Virus record (IMG/VR): IMGVR_UViG_3300030380_002546
Coordinates: 1 to 42,789 of that record
DNA: 42,789 nt
Source: a virus
Reading direction: 5' to 3' (one strand)
In this document: piece after piece, positions 11,579 to 19,703 of the stretch
How positions within the stretch are numbered: the stretch's first letter is position 1
Layout: every line of letters begins with the position of its first letter
Translations under genes and position numbers: made by a program
Notes under the pieces: generated by a model
What the model saw: only the letters and a program-made list of their open reading frames with translations
Database searches by the model: none
Told to the model about the DNA's origin: nothing

Positions 11579-12265
11579 GTGCCTTACTTAATTTCTAACA
11601 TCCCGCATTTTAAATGCTGGGTGCGAAAGGAATTTACAGCTAATCATCAAGATTACCATGGAGAATATCTTCATGCCCTTGCCATAGCGGTAAATACCAT
11701 TCCTGACAGATCTTTATCTTTTCAAGTTGTTTTTACTGGTTGTGAGATAGAGTTAGACGATGAACAAGAAACAAGTGTTCATGGCGGTGCAATGTGGGCA
11801 CGTATGCCTATACAAGCATTAGTTGCTGATATACCATTAGAACAATGGGGAGAACGTATGGAAAGTCATTTAGCACAACCTTGGGATTGCGAATCACGTG
11901 AACATAGTGTTGTAGTTATAGATAGAGTTAGTTCTAGCCCTTGGCAATGTAAAATTGGCAGTGAATTTTATACTGGTAAATATTTATTTACCGTAGATTA
12001 TACTGGTAACGATATAGCTGATGATCCGGCTCAACATAAACAAAGTCATGTATTATATTTAACTGACGCAGGGAAGTGGACGGGTAATTTTGTAGCTTTA
12101 CCTAATAACCGTGTTAGAGCAACAAGTCCTGCACTTTGGGTTACCGGAGAAGGTGCACCTGATTTTACTCCTTCACAATATTTAAATTCTGCAGAAGAAC
12201 ATGATAGTTATATGGATCCTGATATAACTTTTGATAACTTATATAATGATAAGGAGAAAAAATAA
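11579..12265 (+). CDS. Conserved-looking phage protein, 228 aa (GTG start)
   Basis: Begins at GTG three bases after the previous stop. The first 55 residues (NIPHFKCWVRKEFTANHQDY, HGEYLHALAIAVN, FQVVFTGCE) have the look of a strongly conserved domain, and I recall similar sequences near terminase genes in marine phages, with no known role. It is rich in Trp, His and Cys, has no signal or membrane segment, and ends in an acidic, Tyr-rich tail. A minor head or packaging factor is possible from position only. Confidence 0.82.
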   Translation: MPYLISNIPHFKCWVRKEFTANHQDYHGEYLHALAIAVNTIPDRSLSFQVVFTGCEIELDDEQETSVHGGAMWARMPIQALVADIPLEQWGERMESHLAQPWDCESREHSVVVIDRVSSSPWQCKIGSEFYTGKYLFTVDYTGNDIADDPAQHKQSHVLYLTDAGKWTGNFVALPNNRVRATSPALWVTGEGAPDFTPSQYLNSAEEHDSYMDPDITFDNLYNDKEKK

Positions 12266-12267
12266 TT

Positions 12268-12432
12268 ATGGCTCATTATACTAAAGACCTTAACGAAATT
12301 ATTAAAGGCTTAAAAAAAGCCAGTAGACTACACGCAGCACAAGCTAAAAAATTAGAAAAGATTAATAAAGATCAAAAAAGATTAAGTGTAGTAAAAGCAC
12401 CAAAAAAGAAAAGAACACCTAAAAGAAAATAA
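12268..12432 (+). CDS. Small Lys-rich coiled-coil protein, 54 aa
   Basis: A short gene behind AAGGAGAAAAAATAATT that ends in a TAATG overlap with the portal start. The product begins MAHYTKDLNEIIKGLKKA, continues as a charged helix with heptad-like Leu spacing, and ends in a basic tail (APKKKRTPKRK). The overlap and ribosome site make it a convincing gene. Its basic tail places it with the other nucleic-acid-binding-like small proteins in the head module. Function unknown. Confidence 0.78.
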   Translation: MAHYTKDLNEIIKGLKKASRLHAAQAKKLEKINKDQKRLSVVKAPKKKRTPKRK

Positions 12433-14870
12433 TGGCTATCGAAAAAGAAAACCTACAACAAGTTGAAACTGAAGGACCTCTAGAAATAGAGATTGATGAA
12501 TCACAACAAGAAATACCACAAGACTTAGAAGTTTTAATTAAAGAAATAGGTGATCTTGACGTAGATGAGCTAAGCATGGAAAGTATTACTTTTGGTGATA
12601 ATTTAGCAGAAAGTATTGAAGAAGATATTTTAAATACTTTATGTTCTTCGTTAAGCGACCATTATCAAGAAGATTATGATTCTAGAGAAGATTGGTATAA
12701 CGCTTTTACTCAAGGTCTTGAACTATTAGGTATCAAATACGATCAAGAAAGAACACAACCTTTTCAAGGTGCAAGTGGTGTTCATCACCCATTATTAGCA
12801 GAAGCTGTTACTCAGTTCCAAGCTCAAGCTTATAAAGAATTATTACCTGCCGGTGGACCTGTAAATACGCAAGTAGTTGGTGATATGACTAACGAAATTG
12901 CTAAACAAGCCGAAAGAGTTCGTGAATTTATGAACTATCAAATAATGCACGTAATGGAAGAATACGATCCAGATATGGATCAATTATTATTTTATTTACC
13001 TTTATCTGGTAGTGCTTTCAAAAAAGTTTATTTCGACCCTGCTATGGCTAGGGCTTGTTCTAAATTTATTATGGCTGAAGATTTAGTTGTTCCTTATTAT
13101 GCTACTGACTTAATGACTAGCCCTAGAGTAACTCACGTAATTAAAATGCCTTATAACGATTTACGTAAATTACAAGTAAATGGTTTTTATAAAAATGTTG
13201 AATTAAGTGACCCTGCTTACGAAGAAACAGAAGTGCAAGAAAAAATGGAGGAACTACAAGGTTTATCTGGAATTAATGAGGATGAAGAATATACTTTATT
13301 AGAAATGCACGTAAACCTAGATTTAGAAGGGTTTGAAGATGTAGATGAAGAAGGTAATCCTACAGGTATAGCCTTGCCTTATATAGTAACTTTTGTAAGT
13401 GAAACTAATACTATTTTATCTATACGTAAAAACTATAGAGAAGACGATCCTTTAAAACGTAAAATACAACATTTTGTACATTATAAATTTTTACCGGGAT
13501 TAGGTTTTTACGGTTTTGGTTTAATCCACATGATAGGTGGATTAAGTCAATCAGCTACTTCTATTTTACGACAGCTTATTGACGCAGGTACATTATCAAA
13601 TTTACCCGCAGGTTTTAAAGCTAGAGGTATGAATGTTAGTAAATTAGATGAACCGTTACAGCCGGGAGAGTTTAGAGATGTAGATATTCCGGGAGGAACA
13701 TTAAGAGATGCTATTATGCCGCTACCTTATAAAGAACCTAGCGGAACATTAGCACAATTATTAGGTGTATTAGTTGATAGTGGAAGAAGGTTTGCTTCTA
13801 TTGCTGATATGCAAGTTGGTGATAGTAATCAACAAGCACCAGTAGGCACAACGATAGCGTTATTAGAGCGTGGTTCTAAAGTTATGTCTGCTATACATAA
13901 ACGTTTACATTATGCACAAAAATTAGAATTTAAAATTTTAGCTAGAGTATTTAGCGAAAGTATTCCTGAAGAATATCCTTTTGATGTAGCAGGTGCTTCA
14001 AGAAGTGTTTTTATACAAGACTTCGATAGAAAAGTTGATGTAATACCTGTAAGTGATCCTAATATATTTTCTACTTCACAAAGAATTACAATGGCTCAAA
14101 CACAGCTACAATTAGCACAAAGTGCTCCCGGAATACATAATTTACGGGAAGCTTATAAAAATATGTATATAGCTTTAGATGTAAAAAACTTAGATGATAT
14201 ATTAAAACCAGAAGCACAACAGTTTCCTAAAGACCCTATAACTGAAAACCAAGAAGCTATGATGGGTACACCTCTAAAAGCTTTCTTAGAACAAGATCAT
14301 GATGCACATATTGCTGCACATACTGCCTTTTTACAAAACCCTAACGTTCAAGCTAATCAACAAGTAGTTGCTGCTTTACAAGCACATATACAAGAACACT
14401 TCGCATTGAAATATAGATTAGAAGTTGCTCAATTATTAGCACAACAAGGTATAGAATTACCTCCTGAAGGTCAACCATTACCTATGGAAGTGCAAAATGC
14501 CATAGCACAACAAGCGGTTCAAGCCACACAACAAGTAACAGGTAAAGATCAAGCTATAAGACAGGCACAATTAAATGCACAAGTAGACCCACAAATGCAA
14601 ATGTTCCAAGCACAAATGCAATTAGAACAAGCAAAACTACAATTACGACAAGCTGAATCACAATTAAGAGCACAAACTGAGATAGAAAGAGCTAATATTC
14701 AAGCTGAAACCGACGAAAAACGTATCGAATCAGAAGAAAAACGACAAGATGCACGTTTAGCTGTCAATTTACAGCAAGATTTAATAGAAAAAGAAGAACA
14801 AAGTTTAAAAGATATAGTAGAATTAGCAAAAGAAGCTCAACAAGCTAGAAATTTACCAGAAAATAACTAA
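12432..14870 (+). CDS. Portal protein (P22-like, with long C-terminal coiled coil)
   Basis: The dodecameric ring at the capsid vertex through which DNA enters and leaves. The 812 residues start with an acidic leader (1-70). The portal core follows, with GASGVHHPLLAEAVTQF near residue 115-131 and PLSGSAFKKVYFDP near 190. Residues from about 700 to 800 are Gln/Glu/Ala-rich with strong helical heptads (QMQLEQAKLQLRQAESQL), like the C-terminal barrel of the P22 portal. That architecture is known in short-tailed phages. It starts in a TAATG overlap with the small gene before it. Assignment rests on motifs, size and position after terL. Confidence 0.88.
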   Translation: MAIEKENLQQVETEGPLEIEIDESQQEIPQDLEVLIKEIGDLDVDELSMESITFGDNLAESIEEDILNTLCSSLSDHYQEDYDSREDWYNAFTQGLELLGIKYDQERTQPFQGASGVHHPLLAEAVTQFQAQAYKELLPAGGPVNTQVVGDMTNEIAKQAERVREFMNYQIMHVMEEYDPDMDQLLFYLPLSGSAFKKVYFDPAMARACSKFIMAEDLVVPYYATDLMTSPRVTHVIKMPYNDLRKLQVNGFYKNVELSDPAYEETEVQEKMEELQGLSGINEDEEYTLLEMHVNLDLEGFEDVDEEGNPTGIALPYIVTFVSETNTILSIRKNYREDDPLKRKIQHFVHYKFLPGLGFYGFGLIHMIGGLSQSATSILRQLIDAGTLSNLPAGFKARGMNVSKLDEPLQPGEFRDVDIPGGTLRDAIMPLPYKEPSGTLAQLLGVLVDSGRRFASIADMQVGDSNQQAPVGTTIALLERGSKVMSAIHKRLHYAQKLEFKILARVFSESIPEEYPFDVAGASRSVFIQDFDRKVDVIPVSDPNIFSTSQRITMAQTQLQLAQSAPGIHNLREAYKNMYIALDVKNLDDILKPEAQQFPKDPITENQEAMMGTPLKAFLEQDHDAHIAAHTAFLQNPNVQANQQVVAALQAHIQEHFALKYRLEVAQLLAQQGIELPPEGQPLPMEVQNAIAQQAVQATQQVTGKDQAIRQAQLNAQVDPQMQMFQAQMQLEQAKLQLRQAESQLRAQTEIERANIQAETDEKRIESEEKRQDARLAVNLQQDLIEKEEQSLKDIVELAKEAQQARNLPENN

Positions 14871-14882
14871 AAAGGAGTAAAA

Positions 14883-15083
14883 ATGGCAAAGAAACCAATA
14901 CCAGAAGGTAAAAAAGGAGCCGGTTTACGCAAATTACCCGTAGGTGTAAGGAATAAAATGGGTTTTATGCGTCAAGGTGGTCCAGTAAACGTTGGAGTTA
15001 GAGAAGTTAAGGCTATTTTAACAAAAACTAAAGGTACCGGTAAAGCTACGCAAGGTATAATGTTCCACAAACAACCGGATTAG
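14883..15083 (+). CDS. Small basic protein, 66 aa
   Basis: A Lys/Gly-rich protein (MAKKPIPEGKKGAGLRKLPV, RNKMGFMRQGGPVN) ending TQGIMFHKQPD. It lies between portal and the co-chaperonin gene with a clean AAAGGAGTAAAA ribosome site, and its stop overlaps the GTG start of the next gene. It has no membrane segment. Like other small basic products here it could bind DNA or an acidic partner such as the scaffold, but there is no direct evidence. Confidence 0.82.
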   Translation: MAKKPIPEGKKGAGLRKLPVGVRNKMGFMRQGGPVNVGVREVKAILTKTKGTGKATQGIMFHKQPD

Positions 15084-15280
15084 TGGAATATATTGATATT
15101 GTTCGTAAATTCTTAAAATTAATTAGAGAAAGGGACGAACAATTGACTGAAACGCTCAAATCGGGGTCAATACAGGATCATGAGCAGTATCAAAGGATTG
15201 TAGGCGAACTTTCAGGTCTAAGTTTCGCTGAATTTACTATTAAAGACCTGCTAGAAAATAAGGACGATATAGATGACTAA
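15083..15280 (+). CDS. Small helical protein, 65 aa (GTG start)
   Basis: Starts at GTG overlapping the previous stop (TAGTG). The sequence EYIDIVRKFLKLIRERDEQL followed by IQDHEQYQRIVGELSGLSF is a charged two-helix pattern that I associate with a common small gene near phage head genes, possibly an oligomeric head or connector accessory factor. The end overlaps the start of the GroES-like gene by 8 bases, so the two are probably co-translated. Function not known. Confidence 0.8.
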   Translation: MEYIDIVRKFLKLIRERDEQLTETLKSGSIQDHEQYQRIVGELSGLSFAEFTIKDLLENKDDIDD

Positions 15281-15719
15281 TAAAATACCGGATCAAGTAT
15301 TAAATTTCAAAAACAGAACTAATAAAACCGTCGAAGAAGACGATAAAAAAGGTATTACTACTCCAGAAGATTGCGAAAGAGAAGTAGAAAAACTTCCTAA
15401 GCCCACAGGCTATAGATTACTAATTTTGCCCTACACCATTGCTAAAAAGACAAAAGGTGGTATAGTATTAGCAAAAGAAACGGTTGAAAGAGAAAGACTG
15501 TCTACTAACGTGGGGTATGTAGTTGATCTCGGACCTGACGCTTACACCGATCCTGATAAGTATCCTTGTGGGGCTTGGTGCAAAAAAGGCGACTGGATTA
15601 TCTTTGGTAGATATGCCGGAGCTAGAATCAAAATTGACGGTGGCGAAATGCGATTGTTAAATGATGATGAAGTTTTAGCTGTTATTAAAGATCCTGAAAA
15701 CGTTGTCCACCACGCATAG
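15273..15719 (+). CDS. GroES-like co-chaperonin
   Basis: Residues 45-138 carry the Cpn10 fold signature: GYRLLILPY (a first strand), a mobile-loop-like TKGGIVLAKE (60-69) that would dock on GroEL, GYVVDLGPDAY, KKGDWIIFGRYAG (104-116) and LLNDDEVLAVI at the end, matching the GroES terminal strand. The extra 44 N-terminal residues are charged and unusual for GroES. Phage co-chaperonins such as T4 gp31 replace host GroES and enlarge the folding chamber for the capsid protein. Its place between portal and scaffold/capsid genes fits that role. No GroEL gene is in the window. Confidence 0.87.
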   Translation: MTNKIPDQVLNFKNRTNKTVEEDDKKGITTPEDCEREVEKLPKPTGYRLLILPYTIAKKTKGGIVLAKETVERERLSTNVGYVVDLGPDAYTDPDKYPCGAWCKKGDWIIFGRYAGARIKIDGGEMRLLNDDEVLAVIKDPENVVHHA

Positions 15720-15727
15720 GAAAAAAC

Positions 15728-16663
15728 ATGGCAGAACCAAAATTAACTGTCGAAGTCGAAGATAAAGATGTAGACATCCGTGAAGCAGATGTTATTAACG
15801 AAGAACAACAACATAATTCTGTTGAGTTTGAAGTTGGTAAAGACTCTGTAAAAGAAGTAGAACCTCAAGAAGAACAAGTAGCAGAAGCAAAGTCTGAAGA
15901 CGAGCTTGAGGATTATAGTGAAGGTGTTAAAAAACGTATAAGTCAACTGACTTATAAAATGAGAGAAGCAGAAAGACAGAAAGAAGAGGCTGTTAAATAT
16001 GCAGAAAACATTTTAAAAGAAAATAACACTTTAAAAAGTAATTTAAAAAATTCTGACGCAACACTAGTCAATGAAGCAGAAAGTCGTGTACAATCACAAT
16101 TAGAACAAGCTAAAAAGCAATATAAGTTAGCTTATGAAAATGGTGATGCAGATGCAATGGCTACTGCAAACGCTGATATAGGTAAACTTAGTGCTGAGGC
16201 ACAAAGCCTATCGCAGGTTAAAAAACGATTGGACTCTGAGCCAGAAGCTGAAGAAATTACAGAGATACCAAATTTAAATGCTGAAACAGAACAAGCACAA
16301 CAACCACCCCCAGACCCACGAGCTCAAGAATGGGCTGCAAAACATGAATGGTTTGGTAGGGACAGTGTTATGACTTACGCTGTATTTGGTATTCACAAAG
16401 ATTTATATGATTTAGGTTATGACCTACAATCAGATCAGTATTACGAGGAAATAGATAAAAGAATGAAAGAATCTTTTCCTCACAAGTTTTCGTCAGACAG
16501 CTCTGATGCAAATGTAAACGTAAAGCCCACAGTAGCTGCTCCTACAAGATCAGCTAACAAAGCTTCACGCAAGGTTAGGTTGACCCCTTCTCAAGTAGCT
16601 ATTGCTAAAAGATTAGGTGTCCCCCTAGAAGAATATGCTAAACACGTTAAAGAAGGAGTATAA
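15728..16663 (+). CDS. Capsid scaffolding protein
   Basis: The 311-residue protein has the scaffold profile: an acidic, disordered N-terminus (1-65), a long coiled coil (about 66-170, GVKKRISQLTYKMREAERQK onward), a Pro-rich linker, a conserved-looking segment RAQEWAAKHEWFGRD...YYEEIDKRM (about 199-250), and a basic C-terminal helix (VRLTPSQVAIAKRLGVPLEE) of the type that binds capsid protein. It would line the prohead interior and leave before or during packaging. It lies between the co-chaperonin and the capsid genes, as expected. The ribosome site is weak (AGGAAAA). Confidence 0.85.
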   Translation: MAEPKLTVEVEDKDVDIREADVINEEQQHNSVEFEVGKDSVKEVEPQEEQVAEAKSEDELEDYSEGVKKRISQLTYKMREAERQKEEAVKYAENILKENNTLKSNLKNSDATLVNEAESRVQSQLEQAKKQYKLAYENGDADAMATANADIGKLSAEAQSLSQVKKRLDSEPEAEEITEIPNLNAETEQAQQPPPDPRAQEWAAKHEWFGRDSVMTYAVFGIHKDLYDLGYDLQSDQYYEEIDKRMKESFPHKFSSDSSDANVNVKPTVAAPTRSANKASRKVRLTPSQVAIAKRLGVPLEEYAKHVKEGV

Positions 16664-16665
16664 TT

Positions 16666-17127
16666 ATGTCAGATCGCACTCCACGAACTGCTGAAACTCG
16701 AGAAAAAACTTCTCGCAGAAAACCATGGACACCCCCATCTACTTTGGAGGCTCCTCCCGCACCTGAAGGTTATAAACATCGTTGGCTTAGAGAGTCTTTA
16801 CTCGGACAAGAGGATAAGACTAATATGAGTAAACGTATACGTGAAGGTTGGGAACCAGTGAGATCCGAAGATCATCCTGATTTTGTTGCACCTACTATTG
16901 AAGGTGGAAGGAATGATGGAGTTATTGGTGTAGGTGGATTGGTTTTAGCAAAAATACCAGAAGAAACTGCTGATGAACGTAATGCTTATTATAGAGGTGT
17001 TGCGGAAAATCAAATGGAAGCTCTTGAAACAAACTTGATGAGAGAAAGTAATGATCTTATGCCTATCGAAAAACCGAAGGTATCAAGTAAAGTTACTTTT
17101 GGATCTGGTGGTTTGAAGAAAGGGTAA
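16666..17127 (+). CDS. Head-module protein of unknown function, 153 aa
   Basis: Begins two bases after the scaffold stop. The N-terminal 40 residues are basic and Pro-rich (SRRKPWTPPSTLEAPPAPEG). The core has REGWEPVRSEDHPD and VIGVGGLVLAKIPEETADER, the latter a recognisable pattern I associate with a family found between scaffold and capsid genes. The C-terminus reads KVTFGSGGLKKG. A minor capsid or assembly-factor role is inferred from position; no enzyme motif is seen. Confidence 0.84.
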   Translation: MSDRTPRTAETREKTSRRKPWTPPSTLEAPPAPEGYKHRWLRESLLGQEDKTNMSKRIREGWEPVRSEDHPDFVAPTIEGGRNDGVIGVGGLVLAKIPEETADERNAYYRGVAENQMEALETNLMRESNDLMPIEKPKVSSKVTFGSGGLKKG

Positions 17128-17157
17128 AATTAATTAATAAAAATATGGTGATATATT

Positions 17158-17697
17158 ATGGCAAACGTAAATGATCCTGATGGATTCACTCCTGCCTTTC
17201 ATCTAAGCGGTGGCACTATTAGACCTTCTGAATTTAAAATTGAAAGTGGAGCTTCAGGAGATATTTTCTCCGGTGATGTAGTTAAACTTACAAGTGGTTA
17301 TGTTCTTCAGGGTGGTGCAACAGATGCCCCTTTAGGTGTATTTTATGGAGCTGAATACCAAGATACAAGTGGTGAAGTACAATTCGTAAGAAGATTTGTA
17401 TCAGGTACTACTACACTAGGTTCTGCGGATATTAAAGCATATGTATATACTGATCCAGATATTGTGTATGAAGCACAATACACTGGAACACCAACTCAAG
17501 CTGATGTTGGTAAAGTACATACTATCTCTACTACTGCAGGTGATTCTAACAACGGACGTTCGAAGGAAGGAGTAACGACTACCACAGCTAGTGGAATTGC
17601 TAAGCAAGTAGGGTTTGTAGAAAAGCCCGGAAATAGCATAGGACAATTCGCTAGAGGGTATTTTGTATTCCCAGCTTCAACGTTTGGTAACGACTAA
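17158..17697 (+). CDS. Probable capsid decoration protein, 179 aa
   Basis: A Gly/Ser/Thr-rich, beta-type protein with almost no Cys or Lys clusters, immediately upstream of the major capsid gene. It starts MANVNDPDGFTPAFHLSGG, and the central part (GDVVKLTSGYVLQGGATDAP, LGVFYGAEYQD) reads like the beta-tulip decoration or structural proteins common beside marine phage capsid genes. Such proteins bind the outer capsid surface and stabilise it. Assignment is from composition and position. The ribosome site (GGTGATA) is poor compared with the capsid gene that follows. Confidence 0.75.
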   Translation: MANVNDPDGFTPAFHLSGGTIRPSEFKIESGASGDIFSGDVVKLTSGYVLQGGATDAPLGVFYGAEYQDTSGEVQFVRRFVSGTTTLGSADIKAYVYTDPDIVYEAQYTGTPTQADVGKVHTISTTAGDSNNGRSKEGVTTTTASGIAKQVGFVEKPGNSIGQFARGYFVFPASTFGND

Positions 17698-17710
17698 AAG
17701 GTGATTAATT

Positions 17711-18619
17711 ATGGCAATTAACAGAGCACAATTAGTAAAAGAACTCGAGCCGGGATTGAACGCACTTTTTGGTTTAGAGTACAATCGTTATGAAAACGAG
17801 CACGAAGAAATCTTTGATACAGAAACTTCTGAAAGAGCTTTTGAAGAAGAAGTGATGTTATCAGGATTTGGTGAAGCACCGGTGAAAGGTGAGGGTGCCT
17901 CAGTCAGTTATGACTACGCACAAGAAACTTTCACTGCTAGATATTCACACGAAACCGTAGCTTTAGCTTTCTCACTTACTGAAGAAGCTATAGAGGATAA
18001 CCTCTATGATACTTTGTCTTCAAGATATACTCGAGCATTAGCCCGATCAATGTCTCAGACAAAGCAAATCAAAGCTGCTAACGTGTTAAATAATGCTTTC
18101 TCAACTTCCTTCCCCGGAGGAGACGGAAAGCCTCTTTTGACTACTGACCATCCTACTTTAACAGCAGGTGATCAATCAAATGAGCCTAGCACCGCTGCTG
18201 ATCTAAATGAAACTTCTCTTGAAAATGCAATGATAGACATCTCTGCATTTAAGGATGAAAGAGGTTTAAAAGTGAACGTTCAAGCTAGAAAGCTTATCGT
18301 TCCACCACAATTACAATTTGTGGCTGATAGACTTCTTAATACTCCTAATAGAGTAGCAACATCTGATAACGATATCAATGCTTTAAGAAATATGGGTATG
18401 CTTCCAGAAGGATACACAGTAAATCATTTCTTAACAGACACTGATGCATTCTTTATCAAAACTGACTCTCCAAACGGAATGAAACACTTTGTAAGAAGTG
18501 GAATCAAAACCGGTATGGAAGGTGACTTCGAAACAGGAAACGTAAGATACAAAGCAAGAGAAAGATATTCTTTCGGCTTTAGTGACTGGCGTGGAATGTA
18601 CGGTTCACCCGGAGCTTAA
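17711..18619 (+). CDS. Major capsid protein (HK97-fold type)
   Basis: Forms the head shell. Its 302 residues, place after scaffold and decoration genes, and pattern fit the HK97 fold: a helical N-arm (LVKELEPGLNALFGLEYNRY), an extended acidic loop (FEEEVMLSGFGEAPVKGEGA), a long spine helix region (SRYTRALARSMSQTKQIKAA) and a C-terminal domain with PPQLQFVADRLLNTPNRV and the final ERYSFGFSDWRGMYGSPGA. The sequence uses more C-ending and G-ending codons than its neighbours, as often seen in highly expressed genes. A UUCG terminator follows at once, which would raise capsid output relative to downstream genes. Confidence 0.88.
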   Translation: MAINRAQLVKELEPGLNALFGLEYNRYENEHEEIFDTETSERAFEEEVMLSGFGEAPVKGEGASVSYDYAQETFTARYSHETVALAFSLTEEAIEDNLYDTLSSRYTRALARSMSQTKQIKAANVLNNAFSTSFPGGDGKPLLTTDHPTLTAGDQSNEPSTAADLNETSLENAMIDISAFKDERGLKVNVQARKLIVPPQLQFVADRLLNTPNRVATSDNDINALRNMGMLPEGYTVNHFLTDTDAFFIKTDSPNGMKHFVRSGIKTGMEGDFETGNVRYKARERYSFGFSDWRGMYGSPGA

Positions 18620-18636
18620 GTTTCATAAGTCTAATT

Positions 18637-18663
18637 AAGGGAGCTTCGGCTCCCTTTCTTTTT
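18637..18663 (+). terminator. UUCG rho-independent terminator behind the capsid gene
   Basis: AAGGGAGC (18637-18644), TTCG loop, GCTCCCTT (18649-18656), then TTCTTTTTT-like tail. Same design as the terminator at 8067. Since no strong promoter is evident just downstream, partial read-through is likely. Confidence 0.93.
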
Positions 18664-18691
18664 TAGGACATATAACATACAATAAATTAAA

Positions 18692-18748
18692 CCGAGATTA
18701 ATTGTTGTTTCAACTGGCTCGGCAGACTATCTCCATAGATGAAACAAC
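18692..18748 (+). promoter_or_regulatory. Leader RNA with possible pseudoknot
   Basis: GTTGTTTCA (18704-18712) pairs perfectly with TGAAACAAC (18740-18748). CCGAG (18692-18696) pairs with CTCGG (18718-18722), which lies in that hairpin's loop, so the two stems interlock as an H-type pseudoknot. The element lies between the capsid terminator and the gene at 18771 and leaves its ribosome site (AAAGGAG) free. Confidence 0.45.
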
Positions 18749-18770
18749 GTATTTAGTTAAAGGAGTTAAA

Positions 18771-19277
18771 ATGGCTAAATCAACATTCTCAGGTCCTGTT
18801 AGATCTATTTCTGGATTTATTACCGCAGGTAATACTTCAGTAGTAAGTTTAACAGCAGACACAACATTAACCGTAGACAGTCATGCAGGACGCATACTTA
18901 CTTGTAATGATGCTGATGGTAAATTTACTTTACCTTCAATCGTTACTACTGCACCTAGTGACCCTACAGACCCTAATTCATTAAATAATTTGGGTGCTTC
19001 ATTTACTTTTGTTATAGAAACTGCAGCTACAGACTTAGATATCAAAACTGACGGAACAGATAAGTTCGTTGGTGGATTATATATGGGTAAAAGTGACGCA
19101 GCAGGTAAAACATTCTTTTCAGGTGCTAGTAATGATGTTATCACATTAAACGGTACTACTAAAGGTGGCATAGTTGGTACTGTTATTAAAGTAACCGCCA
19201 TTGGTGCAGCCAAGTACGCAGTAGAGGGTATTAACCTTGCTTCTGGTACTGTGGTTACTCCATTCGCAGACGCTTAA
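18771..19277 (+). CDS. Probable virion structural (decoration) protein, 168 aa
   Basis: I choose the ATG at 18771 behind AAAGGAGTTAAA; an upstream in-frame TTG at 18702 lies inside a structured leader. The protein starts MAKSTFSGPVRSISGFITAG, a beginning I associate with head-region structural proteins of marine phages. It is a Gly/Thr/Ala-rich beta protein with no catalytic motif. A capsid-surface or head-fibre role is likely from composition and position after the capsid gene. The gene lies beyond a terminator, so it is probably expressed at a lower level than the capsid protein. Confidence 0.78.
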   Translation: MAKSTFSGPVRSISGFITAGNTSVVSLTADTTLTVDSHAGRILTCNDADGKFTLPSIVTTAPSDPTDPNSLNNLGASFTFVIETAATDLDIKTDGTDKFVGGLYMGKSDAAGKTFFSGASNDVITLNGTTKGGIVGTVIKVTAIGAAKYAVEGINLASGTVVTPFADA

Positions 19278-19292
19278 TTATAGGAGCTTAAT

Positions 19293-19703
19293 ATGGCAGA
19301 CGCAGTAACATCAACTACATTAACAGATAACGATAGATTATTTGTGGTTCAACTTACTAATACCTCTGATGGAACAGGGGAGTCTGCTGTAACCAAAGTA
19401 GATGTAAGTGGTTTGGCTACTAGAAGTTCAGACGGTGCAGCTTGCACTGGAGTAAGGTTAGCTAAAATTGTTTACTCTACTTTTGGTATGAGTGTAAGAT
19501 TATTGTGGCATGCAACAACTAATACTATTTGTTGGGATTTAAATTCTGATAATACACAAGACGAAGATTTTACTGAGTTTGGTGGTATTAGAAATACTGC
19601 TGCTGCTTCTGGAAAAACAGGAGACATAAAATTAACCACCACTGGTGCTAGTAGTGGTGACACCTATGTTGCTGTTTTAACTTGTTTCAAAGATTTTGAT
19701 TAA
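19293..19703 (+). CDS. Probable virion structural protein, 136 aa
   Basis: A Thr/Ser/Asp-rich beta protein (MADAVTSTTLTDNDRLFVVQ; YVAVLTCFKDFD at the end). The central VRLLWHATTNTICWDLNSDN has two Trp and a Cys of unknown meaning. It follows another decoration-like gene with TAGGAGCTTAAT as ribosome site, and its stop overlaps the next start (TAATG). Likely a minor head protein; no family is identified with certainty. Confidence 0.78.
   Translation: MADAVTSTTLTDNDRLFVVQLTNTSDGTGESAVTKVDVSGLATRSSDGAACTGVRLAKIVYSTFGMSVRLLWHATTNTICWDLNSDNTQDEDFTEFGGIRNTAAASGKTGDIKLTTTGASSGDTYVAVLTCFKDFD

Noticed and set aside
18881-19213. Long minus-strand reading frame (110 codons) opposite a virion gene
   Set aside because: It lies entirely opposite a well-supported + strand gene with a good ribosome site. 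Similar frames at 24261-24587, 33015-33326 and 25628-25909 are also shadows. No minus-strand promoter or ribosome site supports them.
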